From positions 12,410 through 17,489 of the forward strand of contig JAOZUV010000007.1 of the NCBI GenBank assembly GCA_029938505.1: a stretch of 5,080 nucleotides of DNA. Direction: 5' to 3'. The translations under genes were made by a program, and so were the position numbers. This stretch comes from Bacteroidales bacterium (GTDB lineage Bacteria > Bacteroidota > Bacteroidia > Bacteroidales > GCA-2711565). Below the pieces are notes generated by a model. The model ran no database searches, was not told where the DNA came from, and worked only from the letters and a program-made list of their open reading frames with translations. This document shows, in pieces, positions 1-4,625 of this stretch (positions are counted from its first letter, which is position 1; each line of letters starts with the position of its first letter).

Positions 1-287
1 GCTTTGGAAACGGTTTTTTAGATAGTGGAAACAGTATAGGCAGCGACAAAATACCTATTATTAATAATAAATATCCTGATCTCAATATTGATTGGCTTAT
101 ATTAGACACTGGCGAAATGATTACTAATAATAGCATTGTATCAGAGCCAAGTGCTAAATATAAAACAATTAAAGATTTTGATATACTCAAATATTTGAAT
201 GATAAAGACGAAAGTTTAAATCAAGCCACCGAAGAAATCGGACGACTCAAGCAACTAATTAACGACCTTAAACGTAAACAGCACTAA
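1..287 (+). CDS. C-terminal end of an unidentified protein with a terminal coiled coil (5' partial)
   Basis: An open frame enters from the left edge (first full codon at base 3) and gives 94 residues before TAA at 285-287. The visible part starts FGNGFLDSGNSIG, continues through WLILDTGEMITNN (about residues 31-43), and ends in a charged helix. That helix has heptad-spaced hydrophobics (L65, L72, A75, I79, L82, I86, L89), which reads as a short coiled coil. No catalytic motif is visible. I do not recognise the family securely. The order of a FG-x-G-F-L segment, then a short strand-rich piece with an MIT motif, then a helical tail faintly recalls the C-terminus of LtaS/OpgB-type phosphoglycerol transferases (alkaline phosphatase superfamily). 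That is inference only; a phage or surface protein is equally possible. It is the only gene reading toward the repeat-rich gap, and no strong terminator follows it. Confidence 0.6.
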   Translation, partial: FGNGFLDSGNSIGSDKIPIINNKYPDLNIDWLILDTGEMITNNSIVSEPSAKYKTIKDFDILKYLNDKDESLNQATEEIGRLKQLINDLKRKQH

Positions 288-305
288 TTGTACACTAAAA
301 ACACA

Positions 306-326
306 ACAAAATCAGGGCTTTTAATA
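306..326. repeat. Imperfect direct repeat, copy 1 (acaaaatcagggc...)
   Basis: This 21-base segment just after the partial gene matches 567-586 except for one T/G change and one extra base (AGGGCTTTTAATA here, AGGGTTTTAATA there). The second copy is the 3' arm of a hairpin followed by T residues. This copy lacks the matching 5' arm, so it cannot form the same hairpin. It may be half of a terminator left after a rearrangement, or a chance resemblance. Confidence 0.45.
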
Positions 327-380
327 CCTATAAAGCTCTACAATCCCTATTATATCTATACTCCATTATTTTAGCTGTAT

Positions 381-402
381 TATTTTACTGGTATTTTACT
401 GG
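381..402. repeat. Perfect 11-bp tandem duplication (tattttactgg x2)
   Basis: The unit tattttactgg occurs twice without a gap and runs on into a truncated third copy (TATTA). The last bases overlap a near-perfect palindrome at 401-411 (GGTAT-T-ATACC). A spacing of 11 bp puts both copies on about the same face of the helix, as in arrays of protein-binding sites. A simple slippage duplication is the plain alternative. Confidence 0.75.
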
Positions 403-494
403 TATTATACCCCTCTTAAAATGCTTTTTAACCCATTATATAGACATTTATCGACACTTATTACCATCTTATAAGTATATTATCACTATATTTT

Positions 495-518
495 GTAACC
501 CCAATCGTAACCCCAATC
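495..518. repeat. Perfect 12-bp tandem duplication (gtaaccccaatc x2)
   Basis: The unit gtaaccccaatc is repeated exactly, head to tail. Its first ten bases recur in inverted orientation at 544-553 (ttggggttac), so three copies of GTAACCCCAA lie within 59 bp. The C4/G4 core stands out in very AT-rich DNA. The arrangement of two direct copies and one inverted copy resembles recombinase arm or core sites or replication iterons, but no recombinase or replication gene is in the window. Confidence 0.8.
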
Positions 519-543
519 AATAAACAAATCAAAATGTACAGTT

Positions 544-553
544 TTGGGGTTAC
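544..553. repeat. Inverted copy of the GTAACCCCAA repeat
   Basis: The sequence ttggggttac is the exact reverse complement of the first ten bases of both units at 495-518. It lies 25 bp past the tandem pair and directly before the terminator-like hairpin at 559-582. Confidence 0.75.
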
Positions 554-554
554 A

Positions 555-582
555 TAAAAAAGCCCCACAAAAGCAGGGTTTT
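555..582. terminator. Possible rho-independent terminator (both strands weakly)
   Basis: On the plus strand AAAGCCC (559-565) can pair with GGGTTTT (576-582), a 7-bp stem with one G-U wobble and a 10-base loop. On the minus strand the stem has an A-C mismatch, but it is followed by six T. The A-run/GC-core/T-run shape is that of a bidirectional terminator, though neither direction is strong. The right-hand arm and following bases resemble the segment at 306-326. Confidence 0.4.
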
Positions 583-586
583 AATA
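567..586. repeat. Imperfect direct repeat, copy 2 (acaaaagcaggg...)
   Basis: This is the second copy of the segment at 306-326, about 260 bp away. Here it forms the loop and 3' arm of the hairpin at 559-582. Confidence 0.45.
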
Positions 587-707
587 TCATTTAAACATAG
601 ATTAATATCTAATTAATGGCTTGTATGGTGCAATTACTCAATAAGTACGCACTTTTCATCAGGAAGTTAAACTTATTCTCTTAAAACGGCTAATTGGGAG
701 GTCTATA

Positions 708-729
708 ATTAAAGCAAAATTAAAGCAAA
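708..729. repeat. Perfect 11-bp tandem duplication (attaaagcaaa x2)
   Basis: The unit attaaagcaaa occurs twice head to tail and the third begins (ATTA) before diverging. It has the same unit length as the duplication at 381-402 but an unrelated sequence. No gene or promoter sits next to it with confidence. Confidence 0.75.
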
Positions 730-781
730 ATTATATTATTGTACGTTTTGTTTTTCTTTACTTACTACTTAAACGCCTAAA

Positions 782-799
782 TATCAGGCAAAGATATAA
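782..799 (-). promoter_or_regulatory. TATC-N7-GATA element containing a TAnnTTTG promoter core, copy 1
   Basis: The 18-base segment tatcaggcaaagatataa matches 843-860 at 15 of 18 positions. It contains a dyad (ATATC-N7-GATAT, 781-797). On the minus strand it reads TATCTTTGC (796-788), an exact match to the Bacteroidota -7 consensus TAnnTTTGY. I see no clear TTG/TTTG -33 element upstream. If active, it would start transcripts running left into the repeat-rich gap. Such octamers also arise by chance in AT-rich DNA. Confidence 0.35.
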
Positions 800-842
800 C
801 CCTTACTATGTACATTATGTTCTATGCCCTATAAATGTCGAT

Positions 843-860
843 TATCTGACAAAGATACAA
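843..860 (-). promoter_or_regulatory. TATC-N7-GATA element containing a TAnnTTTG promoter core, copy 2
   Basis: This is the second copy, tatctgacaaagatacaa, 61 bp from the first. Its minus-strand core is TATCTTTG (857-850). It lies about 30 bp past the stop codon of the minus-strand hydrolase gene, so it would drive a separate leftward transcript rather than the operon. The preserved dyad and near-integral helical spacing also fit a pair of operator sites. Confidence 0.35.
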
Positions 861-872
861 AAATTATTTTAT

Positions 873-894
873 TTATAATTGATCTAAATTATAA
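873..894 (-). terminator. AT-only hairpin at the end of the minus-strand operon (weak terminator candidate)
   Basis: TTATAATT (873-880) and AATTATAA (887-894) form a perfect 8-bp inverted repeat around a 6-base loop. It overlaps the hydrolase stop codon (889-891). On the minus strand a T5 tract follows about 10 bases later. With no G-C pairs the stem would be unstable, so this is a poor terminator at best. Confidence 0.25.
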
Positions 895-1677
895 TAGTCC
901 TTTATACAAATTTGGGTGGCGATCGCTATAGGCATGATTTCTGGGAGTTACAAATTTATTACGCGATTTGAGAGGATTAAATTCAATTATTTCCACCTCT
1001 TCATTGCTCTCACTAGCTCGTACAAGAACATCTCCATTAGGATCACAAATAAATGAATTCCCATTAAAAGTCAGATCTCTTTCAGTACCAATTCGGTTAG
1101 ATGTAATAATGAAATATTTATTCATAAAAGCCTGCGCTGGAACAGTCTTATGAGCATTCTCAGTCAATAAATTAGAAGAATGGCAAACAATATCTGCACC
1201 TTTCATTCCAAGAATTCGCCAAATTTCCGGAAAATAATAATCGAAACAAATTAGCATGGACACTCTTGCAAAACCCAAATCAAAAACAGGTAATCCAGCA
1301 GCACCCGTTTCAAAAATATCTTTCTCATTCATAAAAAGATGAATTTTTTGATATTTTCCGATAAAACCATTTTGCCCCAATAAAACAGTTGTATTAAAAA
1401 GTTTATCCTCTACTTTTTCATTTATTCCGGCAACAATGTAGGTATTATGTTGCTTTGCTTTTGCATTTAAAAACTCCAGAAATCGACTAGATTTTAAATT
1501 TTCGGCGCAAGCCATGGCATCATCTCTGGTAGAAAAATTATAACCCGTACTGACTAATTCAGGCAGTACAATTAAATCAGCATCTTTAGCCTCATCCAAA
1601 AACAAATCCAATCTTTCAATATTTTTATCAATATTCCCTAGTTCTGGATGAAATTGAATATAACCTGCCTTTATCAT
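889..1677 (-). CDS. Carbon-nitrogen hydrolase (nitrilase superfamily amidase)
   Basis: This 262-residue protein should hydrolyse a C-N bond of an amide, N-carbamoyl compound or nitrile in the cytoplasm, by the Glu-Lys-Cys mechanism of the nitrilase superfamily. All three catalytic residues are visible: E40 in LPELVSTGY, K111 in KYQKIHLF and C144 in MLICFDYYFPE. The conserved second Glu of the family probably corresponds to E118. The length fits a single-domain enzyme (usually 260-300 residues), and there is no signal peptide or membrane segment. Its substrate cannot be read from the sequence; omega-amidase, N-carbamoylputrescine amidase-like and metabolite-repair roles all use this fold. The ATG at 1677 lies 4 bp after the tsaC stop codon, making it the last gene of the four-gene minus-strand operon. 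The start is supported by the family-typical opening MIKAGYIQF, with only a weak purine-rich stretch upstream. Confidence 0.93.
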   Translation of the reverse strand: MIKAGYIQFHPELGNIDKNIERLDLFLDEAKDADLIVLPELVSTGYNFSTRDDAMACAENLKSSRFLEFLNAKAKQHNTYIVAGINEKVEDKLFNTTVLLGQNGFIGKYQKIHLFMNEKDIFETGAAGLPVFDLGFARVSMLICFDYYFPEIWRILGMKGADIVCHSSNLLTENAHKTVPAQAFMNKYFIITSNRIGTERDLTFNGNSFICDPNGDVLVRASESNEEVEIIEFNPLKSRNKFVTPRNHAYSDRHPNLYKGLL

Positions 1678-1681
1678 AGGT

Positions 1682-2245
1682 TTAACTTCTTATAATTTCA
1701 AATTCGCCATCTGTTCCCAATTTAATAATGGTTGATGGTTTTACTTCATTTATGGAATTTTGGTATAGATTAACAGTATAATCAACCTTATTTTTTATTT
1801 GATCAGAAATTTTACTGAAAGCAAGAGGTGCAGGCTCATCAGATATATTTGCAGATGTTGAAACAATCGGCCTACCAAACTGCCTGATAAGTTCTTTACA
1901 AAACTCATTCTTCACAACACGAATTGCAATACTCTTATCGCTTGCAATTATATTTTTAGCAAGGCCAACAGCATCAGGATAAATTATAGTTAATGGTTTA
2001 TCCATGCTTTCGATTAAATCATAAGCTACAAAAGGAACCTCCTTCATATAATTATGAAGAAAATCAACTGAATCCAATAAAATAATTAAACTTTTACTTT
2101 CAACGCGCTGCTTAACAGCATATACTTTCTGAACAGCTTTTGCGTTAGTCGCATCACAACCAATCCCCCAAATTGTATCTGTTGGATACAAAATTGTTTT
2201 CCCGCCTCTTAAATACTTAATTGTCTCTTTTATAATCTCCTTCAT
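1682..2245 (-). CDS. tsaC: Threonylcarbamoyl-AMP synthase (TsaC/YrdC/Sua5 family)
   Basis: The enzyme makes threonylcarbamoyl-AMP from threonine, bicarbonate and ATP. This is the first step of t6A formation at position 37 of ANN-decoding tRNAs, before transfer by the TsaD complex in the cytoplasm. Visible YrdC-domain motifs, numbered from this ATG, are YPTDTIWGIGCDA (20-32), the KQR..SK nucleotide-binding stretch (45-52), KPLTII (83-88), IAIRV (106-110) and RPIVSTSAN (125-133). At 187 residues it is the short single-domain TsaC type (E. coli about 190), lacking the extra C-terminal Sua5 domain. The start is ambiguous: ATG at 2245 shares a base with the upstream TGA stop (TGATG), and an in-frame GTG at 2248 would add one residue. 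Either way it is translationally coupled to the glycosyltransferase gene. I prefer ATG. It could be called Sua5/YciO/YrdC family, but the motifs fit the t6A enzyme. Confidence 0.93.
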   Translation of the reverse strand: MKEIIKETIKYLRGGKTILYPTDTIWGIGCDATNAKAVQKVYAVKQRVESKSLIILLDSVDFLHNYMKEVPFVAYDLIESMDKPLTIIYPDAVGLAKNIIASDKSIAIRVVKNEFCKELIRQFGRPIVSTSANISDEPAPLAFSKISDQIKNKVDYTVNLYQNSINEVKPSTIIKLGTDGEFEIIRS

Positions 2246-3249
2246 CACCTTAATCTTTCGAGTAATAATTTAGTATCAATATTTAGTGCACATTTAAAAT
2301 GTTTTTCTGGACATTCACGATGTCCGTGCAATCCACACGGGCGACAATTCAAAACTTCATTCACTTCAATAATTTTTGAATCATCAGACATTGGACCAAA
2401 ACCTAGTTCAGGTACTGTTGAACAATACATCACCGTAATTGCTGCATTTACCGATGAAGCCAAATGCATGGGTGCTGAATCATTCACAAAATTCATACTT
2501 GCATCTTTCATCAGTGCTGCTGATTCCAGAAAACTTAATTTGCCTGACAAATTTAAACAATTTGGATGCTTTGATCCAACAATAATTTGTTGACAAATAT
2601 CAGCATCTACAGAAGCACCTAAAAAATAAACATACAAATCAGAATCAATATTTTTTAAAAAATCAATCCATTTTTCAATAGGATACTGCTTGGTAAACCA
2701 TAAGGATGCTGGTGCTACACAAATGTACTTATGTGTTTTATAAGAAGACATTTTGGCAAGATCTTTTTGGCTGGGATGAAGTTTCATTTTTCCACTTCTT
2801 TGATCCGTCCAAGCTTCAATCAATTTATGGTTACGATCAACCTCATGTATCCCCTTCCCTTTTTTTCCAATAAGATGTCTAATCCGATAAGTAAAAAAAA
2901 AAGATAATGGATTTTTATTAAAACCGACCGTTTTCTTAGCTCCTGATAAAAGCGTTAAAAAGCCTGATGTAAGAAATCGCTGAACATTCACTAATAAATC
3001 ATATTTCTGTTCGCGAATTATATTTATTATGTCAAGTAAATTTCTGTATTTATGCCCATTTTTATTCCAGATCAAAACATTTTTAAGATAAGGATGGTTT
3101 TGAAAAAGACTTTCATTCCCTTTTTTGATAAGAATATCAACTTGAGCTTCTGGATAAAACGTATGCAGTTTTTCAATCAAGGGGGTTGCAAGAATGACAT
3201 CCCCGATTGAAGCCGTTTGAACTACCAAAATTTTCTTGAGTTCTGACAT
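2245..3249 (-). CDS. Glycosyltransferase family 9 (heptosyltransferase-like)
   Basis: This 334-residue protein belongs to the GT9/WaaC-WaaF-type GT-B glycosyltransferases, which add ADP-heptose or a similar sugar to lipopolysaccharide core or other surface glycans at the inner face of the cytoplasmic membrane. The N-terminal Rossmann domain opens with ILVVQTASIGDVILATP, with the family Asp at D17. The C-terminal nucleotide-sugar domain shows APASLWFTKQYPIEKW (179-194) and the signature NDSAPMHLASS (256-266) followed by GFGPMSD. Near the end C302, C305, H310, C313, H317 and C320 form a Cys/His cluster of a kind seen in many GT9 members, possibly structural. There are no membrane spans. The sugar donor and acceptor cannot be told. 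It starts 5 bp after dapD and its TGA overlaps the tsaC start. A run of ten T on the coding strand (2893-2902, F117-F119) is a possible slippage site, but the frame is intact here. Confidence 0.92.
   Translation of the reverse strand: MSELKKILVVQTASIGDVILATPLIEKLHTFYPEAQVDILIKKGNESLFQNHPYLKNVLIWNKNGHKYRNLLDIINIIREQKYDLLVNVQRFLTSGFLTLLSGAKKTVGFNKNPLSFFFTYRIRHLIGKKGKGIHEVDRNHKLIEAWTDQRSGKMKLHPSQKDLAKMSSYKTHKYICVAPASLWFTKQYPIEKWIDFLKNIDSDLYVYFLGASVDADICQQIIVGSKHPNCLNLSGKLSFLESAALMKDASMNFVNDSAPMHLASSVNAAITVMYCSTVPELGFGPMSDDSKIIEVNEVLNCRPCGLHGHRECPEKHFKCALNIDTKLLLERLR
2893..2902 (-). repeat. Homopolymer of ten T (coding strand) inside the glycosyltransferase gene
   Basis: Ten A on the plus strand, T10 in the coding sense, encode the end of S116 and F117-F119. 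Gain or loss of one base would shift the frame about a third of the way into the protein. Tracts of this length in surface-glycan genes are known phase-variation sites in other bacteria; whether this one varies is unknown. Confidence 0.8.
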
Positions 3250-3254
3250 AAAAT

Positions 3255-4091
3255 TTATACTGCAATATTATATTCTCGAAGAGCATCATTCAATGAAGTC
3301 TTCAAATTTGTTGAGGGTTTTCGTTGCCCGATAATCATAGCACAAGGCACATTATATTCACCTGCTGGAAATTTTTTGGGGTACGACCCAGGAATCACAA
3401 CAGAATACTCAGGGATCACACCTTTCATTTCTTTGGGTTCAGAACCAGTAACATCAATGATTTTTGTAGAATTTGTAATAACCACATTTGCACCTAAAAC
3501 AGCTTGCTTTTTAATATGTACACCTTCAACAACAATGCAACGTGAACCAATAAAACACCCATCTTCAATGATCACTGGTGAGGCTTGTATCGGCTCCAAA
3601 ACGCCACCAATTCCAACACCACCACTCAAGTGAACATCCTTGCCAATTTGAGCACATGAACCTACTGTAGCCCAAGTATCAACCATGGTTCCCGAATCAA
3701 CATAAGCTCCAATATTCACATAGGAAGGCATCATAATAACCCCTCTAGCTAAATACGCACCATAACGAGCAATTGCATGAGGAACAACCCTTACACCCAA
3801 TTTATCATAACCTTTTTTAAGATCAATCTTATCATGGAACTCAAATGGTCCCATTTCAATTTTTTTCATCCCTTGTATTGGGAAATACATTAAAACAGCT
3901 TTTTTCACCCATTCATTTAATTGCCAACTCACTATTTCATTTTGCTCATTAAGCACTGGCTCACTCACTCTAATCATCCCTTTATCCAGTAATTCAATAA
4001 CCTCACGAATTGTTTCTTGTGTATTTGAGTCTCTTAATAGCTCTTGGCTTTCCCAAGCTAATTCAATAATAGTACGCAATTGTTCACTCAT
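3255..4091 (-). CDS. dapD: 2,3,4,5-tetrahydropyridine-2,6-dicarboxylate N-succinyltransferase
   Basis: DapD transfers a succinyl group from succinyl-CoA to tetrahydrodipicolinate in the succinylase branch of the meso-diaminopimelate/lysine pathway, supplying peptidoglycan and protein synthesis; it is cytoplasmic and trimeric. The 278 residues match the E. coli enzyme length (274). A helical N-terminal domain (about 1-95) precedes a left-handed beta-helix built from hexapeptide repeats (about 100-235). The helix contains the diagnostic MVDTWATVGSCAQIG (136-150), with the active-site Asp most likely D138, and HLSGGVGIGGVLEP (154-167), followed by IIEDGCFIGSR and VVEGV. The C-terminal segment carries the CoA-side elements. 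It starts at ATG 4091, directly downstream of a candidate -7 element, and is the first gene of the minus-strand operon. The gap to the glycosyltransferase is 5 bp. The motifs leave little doubt of the assignment. Confidence 0.97.
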   Translation of the reverse strand: MSEQLRTIIELAWESQELLRDSNTQETIREVIELLDKGMIRVSEPVLNEQNEIVSWQLNEWVKKAVLMYFPIQGMKKIEMGPFEFHDKIDLKKGYDKLGVRVVPHAIARYGAYLARGVIMMPSYVNIGAYVDSGTMVDTWATVGSCAQIGKDVHLSGGVGIGGVLEPIQASPVIIEDGCFIGSRCIVVEGVHIKKQAVLGANVVITNSTKIIDVTGSEPKEMKGVIPEYSVVIPGSYPKKFPAGEYNVPCAMIIGQRKPSTNLKTSLNDALREYNIAV

Positions 4092-4107
4092 ATAATTAAT
4101 CTTTATT

Positions 4108-4115
4108 CAAAATTA
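4108..4115 (-). promoter_or_regulatory. Candidate -7 element for the dapD operon
   Basis: On the minus strand TAATTTTG (4115-4108) matches the Bacteroidota TAnnTTTG element and sits 17 bp before the dapD start codon, which implies a very short leader. There is no clear TTTG -33 box. A second possibility further upstream cannot be excluded within the 105-bp gap. Confidence 0.4.
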
Positions 4116-4148
4116 CTTAAAAAACAGACAGATTAAAATACTTCTTCG

Positions 4149-4157
4149 TAATTTTGC
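4149..4157 (+). promoter_or_regulatory. Candidate -7 element for ruvX-def
   Basis: TAATTTTGC on the plus strand is an exact match to the Bacteroidota -7 consensus TAnnTTTGY. A start a few bases later would give a leader of about 35 nt before the ruvX ATG at 4197. No convincing -33 TTG/TTTG is seen. It uses the same octamer as the minus-strand element at 4108-4115, so the two operons diverge from near-identical cores about 40 bp apart. Confidence 0.5.
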
Positions 4158-4196
4158 ACTCAAAATGAATCAGATTAATAATAGAATTTAAGAATT

Positions 4197-4619
4197 ATGG
4201 GACGAATAATGGCCATAGATTATGGGCAAAAAAGAGTGGGACTCGCTGTTACGGACGAGCTCCAAATGATTGCTAATTCTCTAATCACTGTTCTTTCCAA
4301 AGATATTTTTTCTTTCTTATCTGATTATTTTAAAAAAGAAAATGTGGATTGCGTTGTTATTGGCGAACCACGTCAGATGAATAATGAACGATCGGAATCA
4401 GTAAAATTTATTGATCCCTTCGTAAGAAAATTTAAAAAAGAATTTCCTGATATGCAGATTGAACACTTTGATGAACGCTTTACATCAAAAATGGCCTCAC
4501 AAGCCATTTTAGAATCGGGTATTAATAAAAAAGCCCGACAAAATAAAGCACTCATTGATAGTGTAAGTGCAACCATTTTATTGCAATCATATTTACATTC
4601 AATTTCAGGAACAATTTAA
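4197..4619 (+). CDS. ruvX: Putative Holliday junction resolvase / pre-16S rRNA nuclease RuvX (YqgF)
   Basis: This 140-residue RNase H-fold protein belongs to the YqgF/RuvX family (usual length 130-150), assigned both to Holliday-junction resolution and to maturation of the 16S rRNA 5' end; the sequence does not decide between them. The motifs are complete. The opening strand IMAIDYGQKRVGLAVTD holds the first catalytic Asp (D8). CVVIGEP (52-58) carries E57, HFDERFTSKMA (90-100) carries D92/E93, and LIDSVSATILLQSYL (119-133) carries the final Asp D121. ATG 4197 is preferred because MGRIMAIDYG is the usual opening; an in-frame ATG at 4209 would start within that strand. It faces the dapD operon across 105 bp, and the def gene follows after 6 bp, a pairing I recall as common in Bacteroidota. 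Confidence 0.95.
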   Translation: MGRIMAIDYGQKRVGLAVTDELQMIANSLITVLSKDIFSFLSDYFKKENVDCVVIGEPRQMNNERSESVKFIDPFVRKFKKEFPDMQIEHFDERFTSKMASQAILESGINKKARQNKALIDSVSATILLQSYLHSISGTI

Positions 4620-4625
4620 AAAATC

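Larger units (their letters stand above)
288..888. other. Repeat-rich intergenic region without a convincing protein gene
   Basis: About 600 bp separate the partial plus-strand gene from the end of the minus-strand operon. Both strands are broken by frequent stop codons, and only tiny frames (16 codons or fewer examined) occur. No tRNA cloverleaf or rRNA segment was recognised. The stretch does hold three perfect 11-12 bp tandem duplications (381-402, 495-518, 708-729), an inverted copy of one of them (544-553), two related terminator-like segments (306-326, 567-586) and two similar TATC-N7-GATA elements (782-799, 843-860). It is very AT-rich. This pattern is more like the scar or edge of a mobile or rearranged segment, or a regulatory/small-RNA region, than an ordinary gene gap; which of these applies cannot be told from the sequence. 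Confidence 0.7.

Noticed and set aside
421..474. Tiny plus-strand frame beginning MLFNPLYRHL
   Set aside because: It is about 16 codons with no supporting signal or recognisable similarity.
601..705. Possible tRNA or other structured RNA in the gap
   Set aside because: Short palindromes occur (around 640-675), but no acceptor stem, anticodon arm or T-loop can be built, and no known RNA signature is seen.
381..729. Short repeats as a CRISPR array
   Set aside because: The units are only 11-12 bp, doubled without spacers and unrelated to each other; there are no cas genes.
968..1153. Open plus-strand frame of 61 codons opposite the hydrolase gene
   Set aside because: It lies wholly antisense to a gene with complete catalytic motifs and its translation resembles no family; it is a shadow frame.
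3376..3633. Open plus-strand frame of 85 codons opposite dapD
   Set aside because: It is antisense to the conserved beta-helix repeats of DapD; the openness follows from the codon pattern of the real gene.
4165..4191. Eight-codon upstream frame in the ruvX leader (MNQINNRI)
   Set aside because: It is very short, has no ribosome-binding signal or attenuator-like codons, and is easily explained by chance in AT-rich DNA.
4373..4576. Open minus-strand frame of 67 codons opposite ruvX
   Set aside because: It is fully inside a conserved gene on the other strand, with no recognisable motif.
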